Of a stretch of 64,000 bases of DNA, positions 1-7,479 are shown piece by piece. The first letter of the stretch is position 1. Every line of letters starts with the position of its first letter. Source of the stretch: Ulvibacterium sp965228935 (lineage in GTDB: Bacteria > Bacteroidota > Bacteroidia > Flavobacteriales > Flavobacteriaceae); assembly GCF_965228935.1 (NCBI RefSeq), contig NZ_OZ245846.1, positions 744,001 to 808,000 of the forward strand. Reading direction: 5' to 3'. The position numbers and the translations under genes are program-made. The notes under the pieces were generated by a model. It saw only the letters and a program-made list of their open reading frames with translations. It did no database searches and had not been told where the DNA came from.

Positions 1-1
1 A

Positions 2-388
2 AAGACCAATGACAGTTCTCAATTGGACACCGCTGGAATTACGACTATCGATCACGCCACATACGCTGAGATGCAAAAATTGGATGCAGTGTTGATGAAA
101 AACCTAAATGATTCCTCTTTTAACGCCGATGCTCTCAGTAAACAGCTTGGGCTGAGCAAGACCCAAGCGTATCGAAAAATATCGGCTTTATTCGGTATTC
201 CTCCTAAAAGGTTGCTGTCCGAATTGCGCTTGTTGGACGCAGCCAAAGCCTTGACAATAAGTGGCAAGACGGTTTCGGAAGTTGCCTATGATTCCGGTTT
301 CAATAGTCCAACCTATTTTACAAGGGTATTCCGTAATAGATTTGATATACTTCCCTCCAAGATGAACAAGTCCGGTTTTGGCCAATGA
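2..388 (+). CDS. AraC-family transcriptional regulator, C-terminal DNA-binding part (5' end outside the window)
   Basis: The frame is open to the left edge with no stop, so the visible 129 codons are the end of a longer protein. The visible part is an AraC/XylS helix-turn-helix domain. A first helix-turn-helix lies around LSKQLGLSKTQAYRKISALFG, followed by the typical second half with SEVAYDSGFNSPTYFTRVFR and the closing P-S-K that ends many AraC domains. In Bacteroidota such domains often end hybrid two-component sensors or sit alone behind a sensory domain, and the missing N-terminus prevents a choice. A TTG at 23 could start a short protein, but no signal favours it. About 120 bp separate its stop from the cupin gene, so it may or may not control it. 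The DNA-binding call is firm; the target is unknown. Confidence 0.85.
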   Translation, partial: KTNDSSQLDTAGITTIDHATYAEMQKLDAVLMKNLNDSSFNADALSKQLGLSKTQAYRKISALFGIPPKRLLSELRLLDAAKALTISGKTVSEVAYDSGFNSPTYFTRVFRNRFDILPSKMNKSGFGQ

Positions 389-509
389 TGAAGTTTGCCC
401 ATTGACTTGTGTCTAATTTGTATCAGGTTTTGGAACAAAATTGACAACCAAAGTTTTCTCAGGCCTTTAGTTTTACGCTATGGAATACGTATAACTAATA
501 CATCAAAAA

Positions 510-1004
510 ATGAAATTGAGAGAAAACAAAAAAAACACCTTGATACTTACGGTCATTTTTATGCTAACTTCTTTATCGGAACAGCAACTGATAGCTCAAA
601 ATGTAGTTTTACAAACAGATGAAGTACAAGGCAAAACCCACATCTCTAAGGACGCCTTTCCAAAAGGAAACATTATCAATATGGTGCATGGTTGGGGCGG
701 AATGACGGTCGCTATCAATGAACCCAAGGCAGGTACCGATTTCACGCCTATACTACAGGGTCTAAAAGATGATTTATGTCAAGTGCCCCATTGGGGATAT
801 TTGGAAAAAGGCAAATTACGAGTTATCGATGCCCATAAAAATACCCATCGTATTGTAGCGGGGGAAGTTTTTTACATGCCGCCAGGGCACACACTCATCG
901 TGGATGAAGATGCACGAATTATCGACTTTAGCCCCGAAAAGGAAATGAAGGAGCTTAATACCTTTGTTGAAAACAAAATAGCTGAAATGCAAAAAGAAAA
1001 ATAA
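510..1004 (+). CDS. Exported cupin-domain protein
   Basis: This is a 164-residue protein with an N-terminal signal peptide: basic residues 2-8, a hydrophobic core at about 10-20, and a probable cleavage near residue 30 after LIAQ. A single cupin fold follows. The first motif appears around His94 (VPHWGYLEKGKL) and the second at about 119-128 (GEVFYMPPGHT, matching G-x5-P-x-G-x2-H loosely). The His-x-His pair of metal-binding cupins is incomplete, since only one His is evident in motif 1, so enzymatic activity is uncertain. The stop lies one base before the ATG of the flavoprotein gene, so the two are almost certainly co-transcribed. Small exported cupins beside oxidoreductases often act as binding or isomerising partners, but no substrate can be read here. 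Confidence 0.75.
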   Translation: MKLRENKKNTLILTVIFMLTSLSEQQLIAQNVVLQTDEVQGKTHISKDAFPKGNIINMVHGWGGMTVAINEPKAGTDFTPILQGLKDDLCQVPHWGYLEKGKLRVIDAHKNTHRIVAGEVFYMPPGHTLIVDEDARIIDFSPEKEMKELNTFVENKIAEMQKEK

Positions 1005-1005
1005 A

Positions 1006-2388
1006 ATGGCGACGGATATGGAAATCGAAAAACTCCGGGCCGAATTGCAGGGGAGGGTTATTCTCCCCGAAGATTCGGAATACGATGAGGCACGCACCCT
1101 CTACAATGCCATGATCGACAAGCGACCAGCCCTCTTCGTCAAATGCAAAGACAAGTATGACGTGTCAAAAGCCATTCTTTATGCTAAAAAAAACACGCTG
1201 GAAATATCGGTCAAAGCTGGAGGGCATAATGGTGCCGGTCTCGCCCTAGTCGATAACGGTTTGGTAATCGACCTTTCCGAAATGAAGGCAATAACTATCG
1301 ATCCAGATAAGAGAATTGCCGCAATAGAACCGGGAAATACCTTAGGTGAGGTGGACAAGGCCACTCACGAGTACGGTCTTGCCATACCCGTCGGGGTAAA
1401 CGGAAATACGGGAATTTCCGGCCTAACACTTGGTGGTGGATTGGGTTTTTTGACCCGAAAGGCAGGCTTAACGATTGACCATTTGATAGCCGCCGAGGTC
1501 GTATTGGCCTCAGGTGAAATCGTGACCGCAAATGAAAATGATCATTCCGACTTGTTTTGGGCTCTGCGTGGCGGAGGCGGCAACTTCGGCGTGGTGGTCT
1601 CCTTTACTTTTAATTTGATTCCGATTAAAAATGTGTACGCCGGGCCAATGCTCTGGCCCATCGAAAAAGCCAAGGATGTGATGCAATTTTTCGATACCCA
1701 TACCAAGGATGCTCCCTATGACCTTTATGGTTTTTTTGCCTTTTTAAAGGTCCCTGATGCCGATCCGTTTCCGGAGCACCTCCGTAGAACAAATGTTTGT
1801 GGGATAGTTTGGTGCTATACGGGTAGCGTAGATAAGATCGAAAAAGTTTTCGACCCAATTCGAAAATTTGGATCGCCCATACTCGATTTTGTAAGTGAAA
1901 TGCCCCTACCGACCCTAAATAGTCTTTTTGATTGGCTTTATCCACCAGGACTGAACTGGTACTGGAAAGGGCATTATGTGAATGAACTGACCGACAGCTG
2001 TATAGCCACGAATATCGAATACGGCATCGATCTACCAACGCCAAGGTCTACAATGCACTTGTATCCGGTGGACGGAAAAGCCCATGAAATCGGACAACAA
2101 GATACCGCTTGGGCGCATCGTGACATTCGATGGGTACAAGTCATAATAGGAGTATCTGAAGACCCAAAGAAAAATGACCTGATTGCTGATTGGTCGAAGC
2201 GCTATTATGAAGCCATGATCCCGCATAGTAGTGGGGGCGGATATGTAAACTTTACCATGCAAGATGATGAAGCCCGAGTTAAAGAAAGCTATGGGGTGAA
2301 TTTCGAGAGGCTAAGCGAAATAAAGAAGAAATATGATTCCGAAAACTTCTTCCATTTGAACCAAAATATTAAACCCGCCATTTCTTAG
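1006..2388 (+). CDS. FAD-binding oxidoreductase, berberine bridge enzyme (BBE)-like
   Basis: The 460-residue protein has the vanillyl-alcohol-oxidase/PCMH FAD-binding domain at about 40-210 and a BBE C-terminal domain at about 410-455 (pattern YxNFxxxDE...YGxNFERL...KYDxxNxFxxNQNI). His74 in SVKAGGHNGAG is at the usual 8-alpha-histidyl FAD attachment site. The second attachment site of bicovalent BBE enzymes, a Cys just before the GGLxxGGGxG loop, is replaced by Asn/Gly/Asn at 132-134, so only mono-covalent FAD is expected. The family oxidises sugars, alcohols or alkaloids with oxygen or another acceptor. No signal peptide is visible although the co-transcribed upstream cupin is exported. A carbohydrate or alcohol oxidase role is inference. 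Confidence 0.85.
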   Translation: MATDMEIEKLRAELQGRVILPEDSEYDEARTLYNAMIDKRPALFVKCKDKYDVSKAILYAKKNTLEISVKAGGHNGAGLALVDNGLVIDLSEMKAITIDPDKRIAAIEPGNTLGEVDKATHEYGLAIPVGVNGNTGISGLTLGGGLGFLTRKAGLTIDHLIAAEVVLASGEIVTANENDHSDLFWALRGGGGNFGVVVSFTFNLIPIKNVYAGPMLWPIEKAKDVMQFFDTHTKDAPYDLYGFFAFLKVPDADPFPEHLRRTNVCGIVWCYTGSVDKIEKVFDPIRKFGSPILDFVSEMPLPTLNSLFDWLYPPGLNWYWKGHYVNELTDSCIATNIEYGIDLPTPRSTMHLYPVDGKAHEIGQQDTAWAHRDIRWVQVIIGVSEDPKKNDLIADWSKRYYEAMIPHSSGGGYVNFTMQDDEARVKESYGVNFERLSEIKKKYDSENFFHLNQNIKPAIS

Positions 2389-2607
2389 AAAAGAAATTAT
2401 TTACCGCCTATATCAGTACAAGACTATTGAAATGTTAAGTTCAATTATGTCTTACAAACCGAACAATTCTTGGGAATTTGATTATTTAAGGATTTAGTCC
2501 GATTAACCTGCCTTTTAAAGAAACTGATCATAGTCATATCTAATCCATTTCCATACTCCTACTTTAGTGCAATAATGAATGATTCTTTATCGAGAAAAGC
2601 AACAAAC

Positions 2608-3765
2608 ATGAAAAAGATTTCCACATTGATGGTATGTTTTATTGCACTTTTAAATTGCAGTGAAGGAACTGGCTATGACAAAGAAATCAAGGAGCATGTC
2701 CTTTTTGTAAAAAAAAGCAATAAGCCAGCAAAGGAATACATTTTGGATTTGTTTGATATATATGACTTGGTCATTCTGTGTGAAAGATATCATTCCGAAA
2801 ACACCCAATACAAACTAATAATGGATGTTGTTTCGGATTCAAGATTTATTGAAAATGTCGGAAATATTTTCTTTGAAACTGCAATGAGAAGCATTAATCC
2901 TGAGCTTAAAGACCTTGTCCGTTCAGAAAATTTGTCGAAAAATGAGTTACAAAAGAAATTATGGGCTATTCAAAGAAATTCGGACTACTATCCGCTCTGG
3001 GAGCCTTACAACCTCTATCATCAGAATAAAGCAGTCTACAAGATAAACCAGTCTTTATCGGAGGACGAAAAAATAAATATTTATGCCACGGATATCGCCA
3101 TAAAACAGGATTCCGTAACAGCGGAACAGTTAATGGACTTTTGGAACGGAGACGCTGACAATAGGGACAGATTAATGGCGGAATTTATTATCGACAAGTT
3201 TGAAAAAATAAAAAGCTCTGGTGATAAAAGGAAAAAAGCTCTTGTGATAATGAATTATCGCCATGCCTACAACAGGAATTTTCAAGAGTCCAATGGCAAT
3301 ATAATTTATAATGTTGGAGCATTTCTGTTTGATAAATACCCCAAAACAACGGCAAATGTTTTGATTAATTCAATAATTATGCAAAATGGCAAATGGGATG
3401 CCGCATTTGAAGTAGCAAAAAAGGATGATTTGGGATTCGATTTTAAAAATTCACCCTTCGGAAAAGACCAATTTGATATGTGGTCGTTCACGAAGCATGA
3501 AAATAATTATCAAGACATTTTTACTGGATTCGCATATTACAAAAGCCCTAAAGAATTTGAGTTAATAGACGGGGTAGACGGACTTATCGATTCATCGTTT
3601 ATGAAAACTTATAAAAACAGGGTTAAAAAATGGCAACAGCTTGGTGAAGACAGTTATCCATTGAATGATGATGAAATTTACAAGATGTACGGGACTAAAA
3701 ATATACGTCCACTTGATGAAATTGATTCTATTTCGACTTTAATCAATAGATGGATAAAAAAATAA
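2608..3765 (+). CDS. Lipoprotein of the EreA/ChaN (erythromycin esterase-like / haem-binding Tiki) superfamily
   Basis: The start at 2608 is preferred over an ATG 33 bases upstream because it gives a clean lipoprotein signal (MKKISTLMVCFIALLNC) with Cys17 as the lipidation site. The 385-residue protein shows the scattered motif set of the EreA/TraB/ChaN fold: CERYH at about 58-62 (usual G-E-x-x-H), FFETAM at about 88-93 and NYRH at about 216-219. The first motif has Cys where Gly is usual. Members act as esterases, haem-binding proteins or metalloproteases, so no activity can be assigned. The gene reads visibly more A+T-rich than the flavoprotein before it and stands alone behind a 186-bp spacer, compatible with separate acquisition. 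Confidence 0.6.
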   Translation: MKKISTLMVCFIALLNCSEGTGYDKEIKEHVLFVKKSNKPAKEYILDLFDIYDLVILCERYHSENTQYKLIMDVVSDSRFIENVGNIFFETAMRSINPELKDLVRSENLSKNELQKKLWAIQRNSDYYPLWEPYNLYHQNKAVYKINQSLSEDEKINIYATDIAIKQDSVTAEQLMDFWNGDADNRDRLMAEFIIDKFEKIKSSGDKRKKALVIMNYRHAYNRNFQESNGNIIYNVGAFLFDKYPKTTANVLINSIIMQNGKWDAAFEVAKKDDLGFDFKNSPFGKDQFDMWSFTKHENNYQDIFTGFAYYKSPKEFELIDGVDGLIDSSFMKTYKNRVKKWQQLGEDSYPLNDDEIYKMYGTKNIRPLDEIDSISTLINRWIKK

Positions 3766-3826
3766 AAACAAGTGCTAACGAAGGTGGTATTGTACGGCCC
3801 TATGATTTTCAAGTTACTGATTAAGT

Positions 3827-3848
3827 AAAGCCTTTTGAGGGCTTTTTT
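3827..3848 (+). terminator. Intrinsic terminator downstream of the EreA/ChaN-like gene
   Basis: A 6-bp stem, AAAGCC at 3827-3832 with GGCTTT at 3840-3845, encloses a 7-nt loop and runs into a T tract ending at 3848. It is about 60 bp after the stop at 3765, in the right orientation to end that transcript. Confidence 0.7.
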
Positions 3849-4121
3849 CTTACCATAATAGATATGCTAGGCCTGTTTTAGTTGCTTTTTGAAGCCTTTA
3901 AATAGACAACCAGGAATAATTACTCTCATAAGAATCTTTTTCGGTTGTACTAAAGACTCTTTAAAAGGAACGCTTTTTAGGAAGGACTTGCAACCAAAAT
4001 GTTGACAATTTATGACCTCAAACAAGTGCTTTCAGACAAAATCCTTTGAAACCAAAAAATCGTAAAATACTGTAAATCAATTAATCTTGATATTTAAAGA
4101 CCTTCTTGAAATTTAATAAAC
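3849..4121. other. Spacer without recognisable gene
   Basis: This A+T-rich stretch lies between the terminator and the tRNA-linked repeats. I see no frame with family features, no RNA fold and no clear promoter in it. Confidence 0.5.
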
Positions 4122-4408
4122 AGCCTTGGCAAGAATCACTTCGGCAAAGCTCAGTATGAACTTCGGTTCAAAAGCTGCGCTTTTACATACTTCGTATGTT
4201 TTGCGCCGCTACTTTGTAGCCCCGGCAAGAATCACTTCGGCAAAGCTCAGTATGAACTTCGGTTCAAAAGCTGCGCTTTTACATACTTCGTATGTTTTGC
4301 GCCGCTACTTTGTAGCCCCGGCAAGAATCACTTCGACGAAGCTCAGTATGAACTTCGGTTCAAAAGCTGCGCTTTTACATACTTCGTATGTTTTGCGCCG
4401 CTACTTTG
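4122..4408 (-). repeat. Three tandem 96-bp repeats, each carrying a copy of the tRNA-Arg 3' end
   Basis: The period is exactly 96 bp: the string GGCAAGAATC recurs at 4128, 4224 and 4320, and a fourth time inside the tRNA itself at 4416. Read on the tRNA strand, each unit ends with about 17 bases matching the 3' half of the T stem, the acceptor strand and the discriminator base. The outermost copy has two changes there. Each unit also holds three perfect hairpins, at 4158-4169 (a UUCG-type loop on the plus strand), 4170-4184 and 4185-4199 in the first unit. Units one and two are identical over the stretch compared, and unit three differs at two bases near 4336-4339. The array lies immediately 3' of the tRNA and is probably transcribed by read-through. 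Confidence 0.9.
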
Positions 4409-4480
4409 TAGCCCCGGCAAGAATCGAACTTGCATCTAAAGTTTAGGAAACTTCTATTCTATCCATTGAACTACGGGGCC
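4409..4480 (-). tRNA. tRNA-Arg (anticodon CCU)
   Basis: The 72-nt gene folds as a full cloverleaf. The acceptor stem is GGCCCCG with CGGGGCT (a G-U at the first pair), the D stem is GTTC/GAAT, the anticodon stem is GAAGT/ACTTT with loop TTCCTAA giving anticodon CCT, and the T stem is GCAAG/CTTGC with loop TTCGATT. The discriminator base is A and CCA is not encoded. Its 3' side runs straight into the 96-bp repeats and its 5' side lies 19 bp from the stop of the GIY-YIG gene. Confidence 0.95.
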
Positions 4481-4499
4481 ATAATTTTGAAGTGCAAAC

Positions 4500-4787
4500 T
4501 TATGAATACTTTTCTATAAGCTTTCGACTAATTTCGGGATATTTTTTTAGGTTTAATATGTACTTCCTACTCTTCATTTTTTTGATGTGTTTCTCAATTT
4601 TATCGGCAAGCGAAGAAGTTTCGACTTCCAAGGTATAGAAATATCCCCATGGCTTCCGCAACCTAGTAATGCCTGTATTTAGTTCTACAGAGTTATGGAA
4701 TTTCAATCTCTTTTTTAAATTGGATGTTCTTCCGATGTAATAGCTATCGTCTTTTAATGATTGGATGACATAGACATAGTGTGCCAT
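4500..4787 (-). CDS. Small GIY-YIG family nuclease
   Basis: The 95-residue protein begins at the ATG that gives MAHYVYVIQS; an 18-codon extension upstream has no family similarity. The GIY-YIG core is seen as Y-V-Y at 4-6 and Y-I-G at 17-19, followed by Arg20, Arg27 and His31, and the length suits the stand-alone one-domain members common in Bacteroidota. These resemble the nuclease part of UvrC and of homing endonucleases, but their cellular role is not settled. The gene is on the tRNA strand, directly upstream of tRNA-Arg, and is bracketed on its other side by two tRNA-Arg 5'-half fragments. That arrangement suggests it arrived with, or caused, local duplication of the tRNA. Confidence 0.85.
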   Translation of the reverse strand: MAHYVYVIQSLKDDSYYIGRTSNLKKRLKFHNSVELNTGITRLRKPWGYFYTLEVETSSLADKIEKHIKKMKSRKYILNLKKYPEISRKLIEKYS

Positions 4788-4850
4788 GGTAATTTGTATA
4801 CTATTAAAACTCCCCAAAGAACCAGAATCCACAGTGGCCAAGGAAACTTC

Positions 4851-4868
4851 CCCCGATAGCTATCGGGG
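4851..4868. repeat. Perfect 18-bp palindrome CCCCGATAGCTATCGGGG
   Basis: The two 9-base halves are exact inverted copies. It directly adjoins a tRNA-Arg fragment and lies about 65 bp upstream of the GIY-YIG start. From memory, CCGATAGCTATCGG-type palindromes recur between genes in marine flavobacteria, so this is probably a dispersed repeat rather than a gene-specific operator. Confidence 0.6.
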
Positions 4869-4889
4869 CTATCCCTTGAACTATAGGGC
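4869..4889 (-). pseudogene. Degenerate tRNA-Arg 5'-end fragment (copy B)
   Basis: Eighteen of 21 bases match the tRNA-Arg 5' end (tRNA positions 4459-4479), covering part of the acceptor stem and the D arm. It has no partner 3' half, so it cannot form a tRNA. It abuts the 18-bp palindrome. Confidence 0.6.
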
Positions 4890-4910
4890 TTTACTAAATC
4901 GGTACGCAGG

Positions 4911-4935
4911 CAAGCTTCTATTCGATCCATTGAAC
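4911..4935 (-). pseudogene. Degenerate tRNA-Arg D-arm/anticodon-arm fragment (copy A)
   Basis: Twenty-two of 25 bases match tRNA-Arg (4447-4471), from the D arm into the anticodon stem. The similarity stops where the acceptor stem should follow; about 22 unrelated bases come next, then a GGCCC that could be the displaced tRNA start (4959-4963). It is on the same strand as the intact tRNA and lies beyond the GIY-YIG gene. Confidence 0.65.
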
Positions 4936-5125
4936 CCTCCTTCGGCGGACGGGCTGCTGGGCCAATTTATCAAGAGAGCAAAAGTAAAATTTTTTTTGGG
5001 AGTGTTGAAAAACGGCAGCAACTTATTTTGATATCGATTTTGAGCTATTCCAATGGATAAAAGAATATTCCTATCATTTCTTTCCCCAACAAAATCATAT
5101 CTTGTACTGTGGTAAAACCAGAAGT

Positions 5126-6469
5126 ATGAAGAACAAAACCAACCCAAGAAGAAACTTTATCAAAAAAAGTTCAATGGCCTTAATGGCCGGTGGGATATTG
5201 CCCCATTTCAGTGCCAAGAGTTACGCCCGCATTTTGGGGGCCAACGAAAGGATTCTTGCCTCGGTAATGGGTGTAAATAGTCGTGGTAATGCCCTTGCCC
5301 AAAATTTTGCGGGTCAGGATAACTGTGAGGTAATCCATATTTGCGATGTGGATCAAAGGGCCATAACAAAATGTATCGATGCTCTTAAAGCGCGACAGAC
5401 CCTTAAGGCAAAAGGTTTTGGGGATTTTAGAAAATCCCTGGAGGACAAGGATGTCGATGCCCTGGTCATTGCCGCTCCGGACCATTGGCATGCCCCGGCC
5501 TCGCTATTGGCTATGCAGGCTGGCAAGCATGTTTATGTTGAGAAACCCTGTAGTCATAATCCCAATGAGGGTGAAATCCTGGCCCAAGCCGCCCAAAAAT
5601 ATGGAAAGGTCATACAAATGGGCAACCAGCGTCGTTCATGGCCTAATGTCGTGGAAGGCATAAATGCCTTGAAAGCTGGGGCAATTGGTCGGGTATATTT
5701 CGGTAAAGGCTGGTATTCCAACAACAGGCCCTCGATAGGAATAGGCAAGGAAACGGAAGTGCCAGAGTGGTTGGATTGGGAGCTTTGGCAGGGCCCGGCA
5801 CCAAGAAGGAATTTCAAGGACAACCTTATCCATTACAATTGGCACTGGCATTGGCATTGGGGTACTGGGGAAGCGTTGAATAATGGTACCCATATGATCG
5901 ATCTATTACGCTGGGGCATGGAGGTAGATTATCCCTCAAAAGTAAGTTCCAATGGGGGACGCTACCGGTATAAGGACGATTGGGAAACACCGGATACCCA
6001 AATTATAAACCTGGATTTCGACAATGGTATGACCATGTCCTGGGAAGGTCGAAGCTGTAATGGGAAAAATATAGAGGGAAGTTCCGTTGGGGTACTGTTC
6101 TACGGAGAAAATGGCAGTATGCTAATTCCCGGAGGTGACAGTTATACAATTTTCGACCTTGAAGGCAAGGTCGTAAAAGAGGTGAAGAACACCATGAAAA
6201 TCGATGCACGGAACAAAATGAATCCCGCAGAAAAATTGGATGCCCTCCATATTCAGAATATGTTCGAGGCCATAAAAAGTGGAACGGCATTGAACTCGGA
6301 TATCGATTCGGGCCATAAGAGTACCTTGCTCGTACAGTTAGGGAACATTGCCCAACGTGTCGGGCGATCATTGGAAATTGATTCGAAAAATGGCCATATC
6401 CTGAATGATACCGACGCCCAGAAACTATGGGGCCGTTCTTACGAATCGGGATGGGAAATGAAGCTTTAG
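5126..6469 (+). CDS. Tat-exported Gfo/Idh/MocA-family oxidoreductase
   Basis: The 447-residue protein starts at the ATG giving a twin-arginine signal (NPRRNFIKKSS, then a hydrophobic stretch to about residue 30). The Rossmann domain follows at about 40-160, with the family EKP signature at 139-141 (VYVEKPCSH) and the C-terminal Gfo/Idh/MocA domain at about 165-440, including NNGTHMIDLLRW at about 252-263. Members oxidise or reduce sugar hydroxyls with tightly bound NAD(P), and exported ones are known to act on glycosides at C3. It opens the operon running to the nagB-like gene at 10710, with a second exported oxidoreductase 17 bp downstream. The Tat route fits export with the cofactor bound. 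The substrate is not readable. Confidence 0.88.
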   Translation: MKNKTNPRRNFIKKSSMALMAGGILPHFSAKSYARILGANERILASVMGVNSRGNALAQNFAGQDNCEVIHICDVDQRAITKCIDALKARQTLKAKGFGDFRKSLEDKDVDALVIAAPDHWHAPASLLAMQAGKHVYVEKPCSHNPNEGEILAQAAQKYGKVIQMGNQRRSWPNVVEGINALKAGAIGRVYFGKGWYSNNRPSIGIGKETEVPEWLDWELWQGPAPRRNFKDNLIHYNWHWHWHWGTGEALNNGTHMIDLLRWGMEVDYPSKVSSNGGRYRYKDDWETPDTQIINLDFDNGMTMSWEGRSCNGKNIEGSSVGVLFYGENGSMLIPGGDSYTIFDLEGKVVKEVKNTMKIDARNKMNPAEKLDALHIQNMFEAIKSGTALNSDIDSGHKSTLLVQLGNIAQRVGRSLEIDSKNGHILNDTDAQKLWGRSYESGWEMKL

Positions 6470-6486
6470 GCCCTTAAAAATAGGTT

Positions 6487-7464
6487 ATGACCACGCGAAG
6501 ATCTTTTTTAAACAAAACCGGGAAAGGCGCACTCTTATCTGCAGCTACAATGACCACCCCCCTAGGATTGGTTTCACAATGGACGAACCCTTCCAAACCA
6601 TTCATCATTGGCATTATAGGTGCCGAAAACTCACATACCGCAGGCTTTGGAAAGTTATTCAATACGGATAAGGCCTTCCCTGGAATGGAAGTAAAATATG
6701 TTTGGGGGGAAACCGAGGAATTCGCCAAAACAGCCATGGAAAAAGGCAATATTCCCAAGATGGTCAAAGATCCCAATGAAATGCTCGGAAAGATAGATGC
6801 CCTTATCGTCGACCATCGACATGGAAAATTTCATCTGGAGCCGGCCATTCCTTTTATAAAGGCAGGAATTCCCGCCTTTATCGACAAGCCTTTTTGTTAT
6901 CGTGCCGAAAAGGGAGTGGAATTTTTGAAAATGGCCCGTAAATATGGTACACCGGTTACCTCCTTTAGTTCCATTGCCCACAGTTACGAGACTTTTGATA
7001 TCATGGAACAAGTACAACATATGGGGAGTCTCAACCAAGTGGTCCGCTATGGGCCCGTAGATCTGGAATCCGAGTATGGGGGCATATTTTTCTACGGGGC
7101 ACACATTGTCCAGCCCCTGTTGTATATGTTCGGGAATACAGTGAAAAAAGTACAGGTTCAAAAAAATGGGAAAAACAGTAGTGCCAGTCTTGTTTTTGAG
7201 GATGGGATGTTGGCCAGCTTGATTTTCACCACAAAAAAATACGGATGGCGCACCTTTGTTGAAACCGATGATGGCATACTGGAATTAAAAGCAAGGGTAG
7301 AAGAAAAAAAGCCTGCTAAAAACTATGTGGATATGGTTCGCATGTTCAGAACAGGTGAAGAACCCAGGAGCCATGAGAGCATAATTCATTGTGTGGCCGT
7401 GCTGGAAGCCCTTGAAAAATCTGTAGCAACCGGAAAATGGGAGGATGTGGCCCATTGGGAGTAA
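6487..7464 (+). CDS. Tat-exported Gfo/Idh/MocA-like oxidoreductase, divergent
   Basis: The protein has 325 residues with a twin-arginine signal (TTRRSFLNKTG, hydrophobic to about 30). A Rossmann-like domain follows, but its nucleotide loop is unusual (IIGAENSHTAG at about 42-52 instead of GxGxxG), and the EKP motif appears as DKP at 133-135. The C-terminal domain is short, with a His in FYGAHIVQPLLYMFG. The altered cofactor loop means it may have weak NAD binding or act with the preceding oxidoreductase. It sits 17 bp after that gene and 15 bp before the nagA-like gene, clearly in one operon. Family membership is good; the reaction is unknown. Confidence 0.75.
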   Translation: MTTRRSFLNKTGKGALLSAATMTTPLGLVSQWTNPSKPFIIGIIGAENSHTAGFGKLFNTDKAFPGMEVKYVWGETEEFAKTAMEKGNIPKMVKDPNEMLGKIDALIVDHRHGKFHLEPAIPFIKAGIPAFIDKPFCYRAEKGVEFLKMARKYGTPVTSFSSIAHSYETFDIMEQVQHMGSLNQVVRYGPVDLESEYGGIFFYGAHIVQPLLYMFGNTVKKVQVQKNGKNSSASLVFEDGMLASLIFTTKKYGWRTFVETDDGILELKARVEEKKPAKNYVDMVRMFRTGEEPRSHESIIHCVAVLEALEKSVATGKWEDVAHWE

Positions 7465-7479
7465 CAAAAAAATAGTAAC

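Noticed and set aside
395..622. 75-codon plus-strand frame before the cupin gene
   Set aside because: It overlaps the cupin signal-peptide coding region in another frame and has no family similarity.
4122..4408. CRISPR array
   Set aside because: The units are directly tandem with no variable spacers, and no cas genes are present.
4126..4446. Open plus-strand frame across the 96-bp repeats and the tRNA antisense
   Set aside because: Its openness follows from the 96-bp period being a multiple of three. It encodes tRNA antisense at its end and lacks any coding feature.
5837..5866. Repetitive Trp-His codons in the first oxidoreductase
   Set aside because: The aromatic/His-rich stretch is a variant of a region normally rich in Trp and His in this family, so it is probably a local repeat with no separate role.
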